Assembly: GCA_965243545.1 (NCBI GenBank)
Contig: OZ251573.1
Span: 2,604,001 to 2,668,000 of the forward strand
DNA: 64,000 bases
Source of the DNA: CATQHW01 sp965243545
Lineage (GTDB): Bacteria > Spirochaetota > Spirochaetia > SZUA-6 > Bin103
Direction of reading: 5' to 3'
This document shows positions 1 through 8,229 of this stretch, in pieces; position 1 is the first letter of the stretch; every line of letters starts with the position of its first letter. The notes under the pieces were generated by a model. It saw only the letters and a program-made list of their open reading frames with translations. It was not told the origin of the DNA and did no database searches. The position numbers and the translations under genes were made by a program.

Positions 1-896
1 CAGGCTCGCCGGACCACCAGCGAACCGAGCAGGTCGCTGACGTTGTTGAGCACCCAGACCGACCCGAACAGCGCCAGTCCGGGAAACACCGACGCCCACC
101 ACTTGCCGAACACCAGCTGGTTGGCGCCGAGCTGGATCATCGACCCCCACTCCGGCGTCGGGATGGAGACGCCCAGACCGATAAAGCTGAGCCCGGCGAT
201 CATCTGCACGGCGTAGGCGCAGCTCAGCGGCAGCTGCGAAAAGACCGGCACCAGCGTATTGGGAATGACGTGCCGGAACACCACCGACAGCGGCGAGTTG
301 CCGAACACCCGCGCCGCCAGCACGAAGTCCGCCTCGCGCAGCGGCGCGGCGGCGCTACGCACCATCTTGCTGTACACCGGAACGTTGTAGAAGGCGATGA
401 TCAGCACCAGATTGACCAGCGTGTTGCCGGCCGCGGCCAGCACCGCCATGCCGAACAGTATCTGCGGAAAGCCCTGAAACACCTCGGTGACGCGGGTCAC
501 CACGACGTCGAAGCCGCCGCCGAAGTAGCCGGCCAGCGCGCCGAGCGGCACGCCGACCAGGATGCCGATCAGCACCGAGCTGAGCGCCAGCGCGAAGTCG
601 ACGCGGATGGCGTGAATGGTGCGGGAGAAGACGTCCATGCCGTTGGCGTCGGTCCCCAGCCAGTGCTCCCGCGACGGCGGCGCGAACCGGGAGAGCGGAT
701 TCGGATCGACCGGATCCTGCAGCGGCAGCAGCGGCGCGACCGCGCCGAGCGCGACCAGCAGCGCCAGTACGGCAAGGTTGATCCGCACCCGGGCCGCGCC
801 GTTGGCGTACTCCAGGCGCCGGAACAAGCCCGGCCGCGCGTCGGCCGGTACGTCGACGGCCGGGGCCGCGGCGGAAACGCTGTCGTCGGCGCCCAT
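1..896 (-). CDS. Peptide-type ABC transporter permease (DppC family), 3' end outside window
   Basis: Inner-membrane permease of a dipeptide/oligopeptide-type importer. The start is the ATG at 896, two bases beyond the stop of the DppB-like gene, so the two are translationally coupled. About 298 codons are visible before the window edge. A hydrophobic helix at about residues 38-58 is followed by the family hallmark HWLGTDANGMDVFSRT (about 78-93, the GTDxxGRD element) and several further membrane helices. The cytoplasmic coupling (EAA-like) loop lies near residues 185-215. The usual family length is about 280-300 residues, so little is missing. The ATPase genes of the system are not in the window and probably follow to the left. 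The substrate cannot be read from the permease. Confidence 0.93.
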   Translation of the reverse strand, partial: MGADDSVSAAAPAVDVPADARPGLFRRLEYANGAARVRINLAVLALLVALGAVAPLLPLQDPVDPNPLSRFAPPSREHWLGTDANGMDVFSRTIHAIRVDFALALSSVLIGILVGVPLGALAGYFGGGFDVVVTRVTEVFQGFPQILFGMAVLAAAGNTLVNLVLIIAFYNVPVYSKMVRSAAAPLREADFVLAARVFGNSPLSVVFRHVIPNTLVPVFSQLPLSCAYAVQMIAGLSFIGLGVSIPTPEWGSMIQLGANQLVFGKWWASVFPGLALFGSVWVLNNVSDLLGSLVVRRA

Positions 897-898
897 GC

Positions 899-1927
899 TC
901 AGACGCGGCTGCGGACGCGCGGATCGAGGATGGCGTTCACGACGTCGGCGGCAAGGTAGATGGTCAGATAGAACGCTGCGGTGAGCAGCACCACGCCCAT
1001 GATCGGCTCGTAGTCGGAGTGATTCATGGCGTCGACCGCGTACAGCCCCAGCCCCGGCCACGTGAACACGACCTCCACCAGCACCGTGCCGCTCAGCAGA
1101 TAGCCGTAGGTCATGGCGATCATGGTGATCACCGGGCCGAGGATGTTGCGCAGCGCGTAGCGGTAGACCGTCGACGACGGCATGCCGAACGCCTTGGCGG
1201 TGCGGATGTAGTCGCTCTGCATCACTTCCCGCATCTTGTTGCGCGTGATCTGCAGGGTGCTGGGGCTGGTGGTGAGCGCCAGCGTCGCCGCCGGCAGGAT
1301 CAGGTGCCGGACGCTCGACACAAACGCGCCGGCGTCGCCGGCCAGCAGCGCGTCGATGGTGTACCAGCCGGTGACGTACGGGGGCCGGGTAAAGTCGCGG
1401 TGCAGGCGGCCGAGCGGCGCCGGCAGCCAGTCGAGCTCCGCGAAGAAGACGAAGATCAGCAGCAGCCCGAGCCAGAAGCCGGGCATGGAGACACCGGCGC
1501 GCGCGGTCACGTCCGCGATTCGGGCAAACACGCCGCGGCGGCGGATGCCGGCGACCACGCCGGCGGGAACCGCCCACAGCACGCCGAGCAGCAGGGCGAA
1601 GGTCGACAGCTCCAGCGTGGCCGGCAACCGCGTACGGATGTCGGTGAGGACGGGATTGTAGGAGTAGCGGGACACCCCCAGGTTGCCGCGCGCCAGGTTG
1701 CCCAGGTAGTTGAGATAGCGCTCCGGCAGCGGCCGGTCCAGTCCCAGCTCCCGCGTCAGGTTGTCGAGCATCTCCTGGTTGTGCCGGGGACCGACCAGCA
1801 GATAAACCGGGTTGCCGATGGCGTGGGTCACCGCGAAGGTGATCATCGACACGCCGAGCAGCGAGACCGCCAGGATGCCGATCCGCTTGAGCAGAAACAG
1901 CGCCCACTCGCGCGCGGACTCAAGCAT
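899..1927 (-). CDS. Peptide-type ABC transporter permease (DppB family)
   Basis: Inner-membrane permease of 342 residues, partner of the DppC-like protein that follows two bases downstream. The N-terminal helix (about residues 14-34), the long periplasmic loop containing ELGLDRPLPERYLNYL, and the C-terminal helices with the coupling loop YIRTAKAFGMPSSTVYRYAL (about 240-260) are typical of DppB/OppB. It follows the solute-binding-protein gene after a 122-bp gap that holds a short hairpin. Function follows from family membership; the transported compound is unknown, but the operon context (hydantoinase, deacetylase, sulfatase, dioxygenases) suggests a nitrogen-containing or amide-containing nutrient. 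Confidence 0.95.
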   Translation of the reverse strand: MLESAREWALFLLKRIGILAVSLLGVSMITFAVTHAIGNPVYLLVGPRHNQEMLDNLTRELGLDRPLPERYLNYLGNLARGNLGVSRYSYNPVLTDIRTRLPATLELSTFALLLGVLWAVPAGVVAGIRRRGVFARIADVTARAGVSMPGFWLGLLLIFVFFAELDWLPAPLGRLHRDFTRPPYVTGWYTIDALLAGDAGAFVSSVRHLILPAATLALTTSPSTLQITRNKMREVMQSDYIRTAKAFGMPSSTVYRYALRNILGPVITMIAMTYGYLLSGTVLVEVVFTWPGLGLYAVDAMNHSDYEPIMGVVLLTAAFYLTIYLAADVVNAILDPRVRSRV

Positions 1928-1977
1928 CGGTCAACGCCCCTTCTTCGGGCAGGCTGCGGGAAGGACGAGCGGGGCGG

Positions 1978-1994
1978 CGGGCGCTCAGCGCCCG
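1978..1994 (-). terminator. Intercistronic hairpin between binding-protein and permease genes
   Basis: A perfect 7-bp stem (CGGGCGC / GCGCCCG) with a 3-nt loop lies in the 122-bp gap between the binding-protein gene and the DppB-like permease gene. There is no U-run, so it is more likely an mRNA-processing or 3'-end-protecting hairpin, or a partial attenuator that lets the binding protein be made in excess, than a full terminator. Confidence 0.4.
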
Positions 1995-2049
1995 CACCCC
2001 GCTGGTTCGAGCAGCGCAGCCGGCGCGGTTCGGCCGGCCGGCGCGCCGA

Positions 2050-3633
2050 TCACCCGTCGCCGCGATACAGCGGCCAGTACCACAGCAGATTGTCGGGCAG
2101 CTGCACGTAGCCGTGAATGTCGCTCCGCATGGCGATCTCGAACGGCATCTCCGCTATGTAGAGCGCCGGCGCCGCCTCGATCAGTATCTCCTGGTAGCGT
2201 TGCGCCAACTCCGCCTTGCGTCCGGCGTCGAGCGTGACGGTGAGTTCGTCGATGATGCCGTCGAGTTCCTCGTCGCCGTAGCCCATCCAGTTGGCGACCG
2301 CGCCGGTGCGAAAGAACAGGTCGCCGGTGTAGCCGGCGTCGTCCACGTACCACAGCAGGTCCCGCATCCAGGCGTGATGTTCGAGCGTGCCGAGCTGCTC
2401 CGCAAACACCGCGGACGGCTGCGGATTGATGTTCATGGTGACCCCGACGTCGCCGAACGCGGCCTGCAGGACGACCGCGATCTGCTCCGTGGTCGGCAGG
2501 CCGGAGGCTATGTCGAGCGTGAACTCGAACCCGTCGCCGTAGCCGGCCTCGGCCAGCAGCTCGGCCGCCTTGTCCGGGTCGAACGAGTACGGCCACAGGG
2601 CGCCGTCGTGGTTCTGCCCGCCGACCGGAATGGGACCGGCCGACACCAGCGCGTTGCCGCCGAAGATGCCGTCCGCTATCGCCCGGGACGGCACCGCGTA
2701 GGAAAGCGCCTGACGTACGCGCACGTCGTCGAACGGCGCGCGCTGCACGTTGAAGCCAAAAATCATCTGGTTGCGCGTCGGGATCGACAGCACGGTGACG
2801 CCGTCCGAGCCGCGCACGGCGTTGAGCTCGTCCGTGGAGAGTCCGGTCGCTATGTCGACCTCTCCTTCGCGCAGCAGCAGCGCCCGGTCGGCCGAGTTGG
2901 GGACGATCTGCAGAATGATCGTCTCGAAGAAGGCCGGCCCGGCCCAGTAGTCGGGATTGGCGCGCAGCACCATCCGCACGCCGGCCTCCCAGCTCTCGAC
3001 GTAGTACTCGCCGGAGCCTACGTCGTTCTTGGCCAGCCAGCGCGTGGCCCACGGATCGTCGGATTCGACGTGCGCCTGCGCCTCGACGTGGTCCATCGGA
3101 CCCTGCGACTGGTCGCGGAACAGGTAGAAGAACCACGGGCTGGGATTCGAGAACTGCAGCGTCACCTGGTGATCGCCGGTCTTTTCGTAACCGGTGATGC
3201 CGGCGGTGTTGACGTTCCAGGCGGTGCCGGACTCCGTGCCGTGCGCCCGGTCGAACCAGTAGATGAAGTCGTCGGCGGTGAGCTCGCGGCCGGTCTGCGG
3301 AAAGGTGACGCCCTGCCGGATGTTGAGCACGATCGACGTCTGATCGTCCGACCACTCCCACGACTCGACGGCGGCCCCTTCGATCACGCCGGTATCGGCT
3401 ATGGCGTAACCCTGACCGGTGTCGCGCCGCCCGTAGCGGAAGAACTGGTCGTAGACGTTGAGGTTGGTCTCGTTCGAGCGCTGAAAGCGCGAAAACGGCG
3501 GGTCCAGGGTCTCGACGTCGCCGGCAATCGCGATCACCAGCACGTCATCGTCGGCCGCGGCCGCGGCGGCGCCGCACAGCAACAGCGCCGCCGCCAGCGC
3601 AGCCACCAACAGGGGTTTGATACGGATGTTCAC
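2050..3633 (-). CDS. Extracellular solute-binding protein, family 5 (peptide/nickel type)
   Basis: Periplasmic binding component (527 residues) of the importer encoded just downstream. I chose the GTG at 3633 because AGGAGGAG lies about 4-11 nt before it and the product then starts with a clean signal peptide: NIRIK, a hydrophobic stretch of about 20 residues, and an Ala-rich cleavage region before DDDVLVIA. The upstream ATG at 3705 would put charged residues in front of this. Family-5 features include GDVETLDPPFSRFQ near the mature N terminus, and FGFNVQRAPFDDVRVRQALS, the usual motif in the middle of SBP_bac_5 proteins. These proteins bind peptides, opines, oligosaccharides or nickel; the ligand is not predictable here. 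Confidence 0.94.
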   Translation of the reverse strand: MNIRIKPLLVAALAAALLLCGAAAAAADDDVLVIAIAGDVETLDPPFSRFQRSNETNLNVYDQFFRYGRRDTGQGYAIADTGVIEGAAVESWEWSDDQTSIVLNIRQGVTFPQTGRELTADDFIYWFDRAHGTESGTAWNVNTAGITGYEKTGDHQVTLQFSNPSPWFFYLFRDQSQGPMDHVEAQAHVESDDPWATRWLAKNDVGSGEYYVESWEAGVRMVLRANPDYWAGPAFFETIILQIVPNSADRALLLREGEVDIATGLSTDELNAVRGSDGVTVLSIPTRNQMIFGFNVQRAPFDDVRVRQALSYAVPSRAIADGIFGGNALVSAGPIPVGGQNHDGALWPYSFDPDKAAELLAEAGYGDGFEFTLDIASGLPTTEQIAVVLQAAFGDVGVTMNINPQPSAVFAEQLGTLEHHAWMRDLLWYVDDAGYTGDLFFRTGAVANWMGYGDEELDGIIDELTVTLDAGRKAELAQRYQEILIEAAPALYIAEMPFEIAMRSDIHGYVQLPDNLLWYWPLYRGDG

Positions 3634-3688
3634 TCCTCTCCTCCTTTTCGTGAACGGGGAATCTATGAAACGGCAGCCGAAGCGGACT

Positions 3689-4396
3689 TCACCGCTGCCG
3701 GCCAAGATCGTACACCGCGGCGCGGGCCTCCGGTGACGCGTAGGTAGCGCGCTCGTCCGGCCGCCACTCCACCGGGTCGACCAGGGTCATCTCGTCCAGG
3801 CCAGCGAGCTGGAATCCGCGCGTCAGCAGCCCGTCGGCGATCTGCGGCAGCGCGGCGATCAACGGCAGCGGCCGGGCCAGACGGAGGCCGTCGTCGTCGG
3901 TCTCCCCGCTGTCGTGCAGGTCGATGATCGACCCGGCGGCGAGCGACGGATGCTGCAGCGTCGCGTCGACGATCTGTTGCGGATCGGTTTTCGCGTAGTC
4001 GGCCGGGTTGACGTCGGAGTCGACGATCGCCATCGAGCCGGCCATGGCCAGGGGTGAGTAGAGGCAGGTGAAGTAGTTGAAGTAGTGGGCGCGCAGGAAC
4101 CGCGTCGGGCCGCCCAGGAGATTGCCGATCGCCGCCTCCGCGCGATCGAAGTCACCCAGATGCGCGTGGTGCAGGTGGCTGTGGTTGCCGATGCAGTGCC
4201 CGCGGCGCACGATCCGCTCGAACGCCTGCGGCCACCGCTCGACCCACTTGCCGAGCACGAAGAAGGTGCCGCGCGCCCCCTTCGCGTCCAGGATGTCCAT
4301 GATCTGATCCGTACGCGGCGGATTCGGACCGTCGTCGAAGGTGAGCGCGACCTTGGGCTGGTCGCGCCGCGCGTGCGTGAAATAGGTCAACGGCAT
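3689..4396 (-). CDS. Polysaccharide deacetylase family protein (NodB-like)
   Basis: 235 residues with the NodB homology fold. ALTFDDGPNPP (about residues 17-27) supplies the catalytic and metal-binding Asp pair, and HSHLHH (about 72-77) supplies the metal-binding His motif (HSxxH). SIIDLHDSG (about 156-164) is the last motif with the catalytic His. Enzymes of this family remove N- or O-acetyl groups from chitin, peptidoglycan or xylan, and some members hydrolyse cyclic amides (allantoinase/PuuE-like). No signal peptide is seen, so a cytoplasmic role on an imported compound is plausible. It sits between hyuB and the binding-protein gene in the same transcription unit, which makes an amide or acetamide substrate an attractive guess. 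Confidence 0.88.
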   Translation of the reverse strand: MPLTYFTHARRDQPKVALTFDDGPNPPRTDQIMDILDAKGARGTFFVLGKWVERWPQAFERIVRRGHCIGNHSHLHHAHLGDFDRAEAAIGNLLGGPTRFLRAHYFNYFTCLYSPLAMAGSMAIVDSDVNPADYAKTDPQQIVDATLQHPSLAAGSIIDLHDSGETDDDGLRLARPLPLIAALPQIADGLLTRGFQLAGLDEMTLVDPVEWRPDERATYASPEARAAVYDLGRQR

Positions 4397-4445
4397 GGAT
4401 GCTGCGGGCGGGGCCGCATGATACGACGCCGGCCGGCCCCGGTGT

Positions 4446-6173
4446 CTACCGCTGATCGGCGGCTTGATCGACGCCGTAGACCTCGCGGGCGCGCCGGGGG
4501 CTGATCAGGCCGGAGCGGACGTCGCGCTGCACGCGGTCGGGCTCGCGCTCGGCCGGCGCGCCCCAGCCGCCGCCGCCGGGCGTCCGGACGGTGAGCACGT
4601 CGCCGCGCCGCAGCTCCGTGAACGCCTTGGTCGGCAGTACCCGCACGCTGCCGTCGGCGGCGGTCACGGTGAGCATCGATCCGGCCGCATGCTTGCCGCC
4701 GGCGAATCCCCACGGGGTGAAGCGCCGCCGGTCGGCGCCGGCCGTGACCACCGTGCGTTCGCCCAGACAGCGGAGCTCGCGCACCATGCCGCAGCCGCCG
4801 CGCCGGCGGCCGGCGCCTTCGGTGTCGGGCAGCAGCCCGTAGCGGACCACCTCCAGCGGATAGGTGCGCTCGATCACCTCCACCGGCGCGTTGCGCGTAT
4901 TGGTGAGATGGGTGTGCACGCCGTCCTCGCCGTCCAGGTCGTGCATGGCGCCCTGCCCGCCGGCGTAGGTCTCCACGTAGTTGTAGTAGCTGTCGGGCGC
5001 GCCCGGGCGGTCGTCGGCGCCGCCGATGTTGAGCAGGTTCATCTCGCCCGAGCAGGCGGCGCAGACCCGCTCCGGCACGCACTGCGCCAACGCCCCCATC
5101 AGCACGTCGACCACGCGCTGATCGGTCAGGATGTTGGCGTTGCCGATGGCGGCCGGGAAGCGGGCGTTCATCACCGTCCCCTCCGGGGCGGTCACGCGGA
5201 TGGGCCGGTAGGCGCCGGCCGATGTCGGCAGGTCGGGGTCGATCACCGCCTTGCAGGTGTAGTAGACCGCCGCCCGCGCCGCGCTGAGCCGCGCGTTGAG
5301 GGGACCGGCCACCTGGGCGCCGGTGCCGGCGAAGTCTACGGTGAGCTCGTCGCCGTCGACCCGCACCGCCACCGCGATCGGCACCGGATCGTCGGTGACG
5401 CCGTCGTCGTCCAGATAATCCCGGAATCGATACGTCCCGTCGGGCAGGGCGCGGATGCCGGCGCGCATGCACGCCTCGGCGTGATCGAGGATCGCCGGGA
5501 TGGCGTCGAGCGCCAGCCGTCCGCCGGCTGCGCCGAGCAGCTCGGTCACCCGCCGCTCTGCGGTCCGCGCGGTGGCGTACTGCGCCATCAGGTCGCCCCG
5601 CACCTCGATGCGGGTCCGCACGTTCTGTTCGATCAGCCGCAGGATCGGCTCCTGCAGCTCACCGCCGCGCACCAGCGCGATCGGCGGTATCTGCAGCCCC
5701 TCCTGGTATATCTCGGTCACGCCGAACGGCATGCTGCCGGGCGCATAGCCGCCCATGTCGACGTGATGGGCGGTGGAGGCCGACAGCGCAACCAGCTCGC
5801 CGCCGTGGAACACCGGCGCCACCAGCGACAGGTCCGGCAGATGGCCCGGCCCTTCGGGATACGGCAGGTTGCTGGCGTACATGTCGCCGGGCTGCATGGC
5901 ATGGGGAGGGAACTCGGCCAGGATCGCGCCCAGGACCCCGGGCATGATGCCGAGGTGGAGCGGCGTGCCGACCTCCGCCTGCGCGACGATCACCCCGTCC
6001 GGCGTGGCCAGCGCCACCGAGCAGTCGCGACGGTCCTTGATGTTGGTGGAGTAGCTGGCGCGCACCAGGGCGGCGCAGCACTCCTCGGCGATGCCCAACC
6101 AGCGGTTGCGCATGATCTCCAGCGTGATCGAGTCGATCGCCGCGGCGCGGCCGGCCGCGGAGTCGTCAGCCAT
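4446..6173 (-). CDS. hyuB: Hydantoinase B / oxoprolinase family protein
   Basis: 575 residues, the usual length for the B subunit of ATP-dependent N-methylhydantoinase, 5-oxoprolinase or acetone carboxylase-like enzymes. Typical elements are SITLEIMRNRWLGIAEE near the N terminus, GDMYASNLPYPEGPGHLPD (about 95-115) and the Gly-rich RRGDVLTVRTPGGGGWGAP near the C terminus. The start ATG overlaps the end of hyuA by 8 bp, so A and B are translationally coupled and surely form one complex. The family hydrolyses cyclic amides (hydantoins, oxoproline) at the cost of ATP. The precise substrate cannot be told from sequence. Confidence 0.93.
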   Translation of the reverse strand: MADDSAAGRAAAIDSITLEIMRNRWLGIAEECCAALVRASYSTNIKDRRDCSVALATPDGVIVAQAEVGTPLHLGIMPGVLGAILAEFPPHAMQPGDMYASNLPYPEGPGHLPDLSLVAPVFHGGELVALSASTAHHVDMGGYAPGSMPFGVTEIYQEGLQIPPIALVRGGELQEPILRLIEQNVRTRIEVRGDLMAQYATARTAERRVTELLGAAGGRLALDAIPAILDHAEACMRAGIRALPDGTYRFRDYLDDDGVTDDPVPIAVAVRVDGDELTVDFAGTGAQVAGPLNARLSAARAAVYYTCKAVIDPDLPTSAGAYRPIRVTAPEGTVMNARFPAAIGNANILTDQRVVDVLMGALAQCVPERVCAACSGEMNLLNIGGADDRPGAPDSYYNYVETYAGGQGAMHDLDGEDGVHTHLTNTRNAPVEVIERTYPLEVVRYGLLPDTEGAGRRRGGCGMVRELRCLGERTVVTAGADRRRFTPWGFAGGKHAAGSMLTVTAADGSVRVLPTKAFTELRRGDVLTVRTPGGGGWGAPAEREPDRVQRDVRSGLISPRRAREVYGVDQAADQR

Positions 6174-8193
6174 CGGTCCGTGTCAGCACCAGGTGGCCGA
6201 AGCGGTCGACCTCCAACCGGTGGCCCGGCGGCGCGACCGAGGTGGCGTCGAGCTGCTCGACCACCGCCGGCCCGCGCAGCACGCACCCCGCTCCCAGGTC
6301 ATCGCGGACGTAGACCGGCGTCTCCCGCTCCACTCCGTCGAAGCGTACCCGCCGGACGTGGCGCGGGGCCGGCTCCCGCGCGCAAGCCGGGACCTCCGGC
6401 AGCTCCAGCGGATGCAGGCCGCGCTCCACCGCCACCCAGACGCTCGCCACCTCCACCGGATGGTCGTCGCGCCGGTAGCCGTACCGCCGGTCGTGCAGCC
6501 GGTGGAACCGCTCGCCGAGCTCGGCCGGCGCGGGCAGCGCGGCGCCGACCGGTACCGACAGCTCGTAGCGCTGCCCCAGGTAGCGCAGGCCGACCGCCCG
6601 GCTCACGGCCGGCTCGGCGCCGACCGGCGCCCGGAGCGCCTCCCGGCCGGCCGCTTCCAGCTCGCGTAGCGCCGCGCGCACCGCGTCCCCGGCCGCCGCG
6701 TCGAGCCGGCGCACCAGCGTCCTGGTGCGGTCCTCCCGCAGGTTGGTCATCAACAATCCCATCGCCGAGTGGACGCCGGGGGCGATCGGGATCACGGTCT
6801 GCGAGACGCCGAGCTCGGCGGCCAGCGCCGCGCCGTGCATGGGGCCGGCGCCGCCGAACGGGCAGAGCGCAAAGCCGCGCGGATCGTGACCGCGCTCGAT
6901 GGTGAGCTTGCGGATCGCGGCGGTCATGGCGGCGTCGATCACGCGCACGATCCCCTCCGCCGCCTCGGCGGCGCCGATGCCGAGCGGCGCGGCTATCCGG
7001 TCACGGATCGCCCGCTCGGCCGCCTCCCGGTCGAGCGTCATGCCGCCGCCGAGCAGCGTGCGGGTCCCGAGCCGGCCCAGCAGCAGATCGGCGTCGGTGA
7101 CGGTCGGCTCGACGCCGCCGGTTCCGTAGCAGGCCGGGCCCGGCGCCGCGCCGGCCGAGCGCGGCCCGACGCGCAGGGCGTTGCCGGCGTCGATCCAGGC
7201 GACGCTGCCGCCGCCGGCGCCCACGGTGTGCAGGTCGAGCATCGGTACGCCGATCGCCAGACCGCCCATCTCCGCGTCGCGCGCGAACGGGATGGCGCCG
7301 TCGCGGATCACGCCGACGTCGAAGCTGGTGCCGCCCATGTCGCAGGTGACCAAGCCGCCGGCCCCGCGCGCCCGCGCCACCGCCGCTCCGGCGACCACGC
7401 CGCCGGCCGGCCCGGACAGCACCGTCTCCACACAGCGCCGCGCGGCCGCCCCGGCGGTCATCACCCCGCCGTTCGACTTCATCACGTAGAGCGGCGCCGT
7501 GAAGCCGGCGCCGCGCAGGCCGGCGCTCAGGCGGGTGACGTACCGTTCGATACCCGGCTGCACGAAGGCGTTCATCACGCAGGTGCTGAAGCGCTCGTAC
7601 TCGCCGTGCTCGCCCATCAGCTCGTGCGACAGGCTCACCGCCGCGCCCGGCAAGCGGCGCCGCAGCTCCTCCCCTATCTCCCGCTCGTGGCGGGGATTGG
7701 CGTAGCTGTGCAGCAGCCCCACGGCGACCGCCTGCACGCCGGCGGAGCGGATGGCGTCGATCGCCGCGGCCAGATCGGCGCGGTCGAGCGGGGTCCGCAC
7801 GGCGCCGTCGAAGCGCATGCGCTCGCGCACCTCGAAGCGCAACTCGCGCGGGACCAGCGGTTCGGTGCGGCGTGCGCGCAGGTCGTACAGGCGCGGGCGC
7901 GCCTGCCGCTGGATGTGCAGCACGTCACGGAACCCGGCGGTGGTGATCAGCGCCACGCGCGCCCCGGCGCGCTGCAGCACCTGATTGGTGGCGACCGTGG
8001 TGCCGTGGATGAGCATGGCCGCCGCGGCCGGCTGCGCCCCGGCGCGTTCGGCCGCCGCCCGCGCGCCGCCGATTATGCCGGCCGCCGGGTCGTCCGGCGT
8101 GGACGGCACCTTGTGGAACACCAAGCGGCCCTGCGCCCGGTCGTGGACGACCACGTCCGTGAAGGTGCCGCCGGAGTCGATCCCTATGCGCAT
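6166..8193 (-). CDS. hyuA: Hydantoinase A / oxoprolinase family protein
   Basis: 675 residues, the A subunit with an actin-like ATPase fold. The N terminus MRIGIDSGGTFTDVVV is the phosphate-1 motif of the hydantoinase/oxoprolinase family. It is followed by LIHGTTVATNQVL, VTCDMGGTSFDVGVI (about 282-296, second phosphate motif) and FGGAGPMHGAALAAELG (about 437-453). It works with HyuB, encoded with an 8-bp overlap downstream, in ATP-dependent ring opening of a cyclic amide. The sulfatase gene lies 36 bp upstream in the same operon. Function at family level is secure; hydantoin, N-methylhydantoin, oxoproline and related lactams remain equally possible substrates. Confidence 0.94.
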   Translation of the reverse strand: MRIGIDSGGTFTDVVVHDRAQGRLVFHKVPSTPDDPAAGIIGGARAAAERAGAQPAAAAMLIHGTTVATNQVLQRAGARVALITTAGFRDVLHIQRQARPRLYDLRARRTEPLVPRELRFEVRERMRFDGAVRTPLDRADLAAAIDAIRSAGVQAVAVGLLHSYANPRHEREIGEELRRRLPGAAVSLSHELMGEHGEYERFSTCVMNAFVQPGIERYVTRLSAGLRGAGFTAPLYVMKSNGGVMTAGAAARRCVETVLSGPAGGVVAGAAVARARGAGGLVTCDMGGTSFDVGVIRDGAIPFARDAEMGGLAIGVPMLDLHTVGAGGGSVAWIDAGNALRVGPRSAGAAPGPACYGTGGVEPTVTDADLLLGRLGTRTLLGGGMTLDREAAERAIRDRIAAPLGIGAAEAAEGIVRVIDAAMTAAIRKLTIERGHDPRGFALCPFGGAGPMHGAALAAELGVSQTVIPIAPGVHSAMGLLMTNLREDRTRTLVRRLDAAAGDAVRAALRELEAAGREALRAPVGAEPAVSRAVGLRYLGQRYELSVPVGAALPAPAELGERFHRLHDRRYGYRRDDHPVEVASVWVAVERGLHPLELPEVPACAREPAPRHVRRVRFDGVERETPVYVRDDLGAGCVLRGPAVVEQLDATSVAPPGHRLEVDRFGHLVLTRTDG

Positions 8194-8229
8194 GAAAGGC
8201 GTCTCGCCGCCGGAATGCCGCGCCGCCGC